Assembly: GCA_012032975.1 (NCBI GenBank)
Contig: JAAUPU010000201.1
Span: forward strand, 1-6,172
From: Caldilineaceae bacterium
GTDB lineage: Bacteria > Chloroflexota > Anaerolineae > Caldilineales > Caldilineaceae
DNA length: 6,172 nucleotides
Reading direction: 5' to 3'
Below the pieces are notes generated by a model that saw nothing but the letters and a program-made list of their open reading frames with translations, was not told the origin of the DNA and did no database searches. Of this stretch, positions 5,939 through 6,172 are shown piece by piece; position 1 is the stretch's first letter, and each line of letters begins with the position of its first letter. The translations under genes and the position numbers were made by a program.

Positions 5939-6172
5939 CATGGGATAGGCGATGTGATTGCTGAAAAATTGAAGCCTCCCAACGCTCCTCGGAGCGCAGA
6001 TCGAACCAAGCCGCGTCGATGATCGCATAGACCGAGGCCGCATCTTCTTCAGGCTCGTATCCTGGCGCAGCTTGGCCGGACACGATGTGGCAGAGAAAGG
6101 TCTTGCGCTGTTTGTAATAGTCGTTGGGGATCACAGAATCGATCAGCAGGCGCTCGACGCGCACCGTGAGAT
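5910..6172 (-). CDS. Nudix hydrolase, C-terminal part (5' end outside the window)
   Basis: The frame is open to the right edge of the window (LTVRVERLLIDSVIPND... in the last codons), so the internal GTG at 6164 is not taken as the start. The visible 86 or so residues fit the C-terminal half of a Nudix domain: the strand VERLLIDSVIP after the expected EEtGl segment, YKQRKTFLCHIVSGQAAPGYEPEEDAA, then IIDAAWFDLRSEERW. The catalytic Nudix box (GX5EX7REUXEEXGU) would lie just outside the window and is not seen, so activity cannot be judged. Such enzymes hydrolyse nucleoside diphosphates linked to another group. The last 20 residues (QQSHRLSHVATDSSRYI) look variable. The stop TAA is at 5910-5912, 21 bases before the acetyltransferase start, so co-transcription is likely. 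Confidence 0.75.
   Translation of the reverse strand, partial: LTVRVERLLIDSVIPNDYYKQRKTFLCHIVSGQAAPGYEPEEDAASVYAIIDAAWFDLRSEERWEASIFQQSHRLSHVATDSSRYI

Overview
The window is from a moderately GC-rich bacterium. The best guess is the Chloroflexota. The clue is a large XRE-type helix-turn-helix/STAND ATPase/TPR regulator of the kind those genomes carry in many copies, next to a YdhR-rhodanese protein, a two-part GNAT acetyltransferase and a Nudix hydrolase. This assignment is an inference from protein style, not from a marker gene.

Layout from left to right. Positions 1-136 hold no gene. Positions 137-609 (minus) encode a small secreted protein with a clear ribosome binding site and signal peptide, broken by a one-base loss near 363-365. 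A promoter (649-678) and a good Rho-independent terminator hairpin (687-715) lie upstream of it, both for minus-strand transcription. Positions 716-1011 hold no intact gene. They contain four short perfect inverted repeats (785-887) and a 42-residue protein-like open fragment on the minus strand (893-1019). Positions 1012-3674 (minus) encode one ~887-residue STAND regulator, split into two overlapping frames by a one-base loss at 1989-1990.

Positions 3675-3849 are a divergent promoter region with a cluster of same-orientation GCAAG-type repeats. Positions 3850-4587 (plus) encode a fusion of a YdhR-like domain and a rhodanese domain. Positions 4633-4968 (minus) are the C-terminal remnant of a winged-helix protein, cut off where the next gene ends. 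Positions 4932-5888 (minus) encode a GNAT acetyltransferase starting at TTG. From 5910 to the right edge (minus) is the C-terminal part of a Nudix hydrolase that continues outside the window.

How they may work together: the STAND regulator and the YdhR-rhodanese gene share a 175-base divergent intergenic region. The simplest reading is that the regulator controls itself and perhaps the sulfur-transfer/stress enzyme. The Nudix and GNAT genes are 21 bases apart on one strand and may be co-transcribed. Two independent one-base losses in G/C-rich runs within 6 kb raise the question of assembly indels versus real gene decay. No mobile element, CRISPR array, tRNA or rRNA was recognised.
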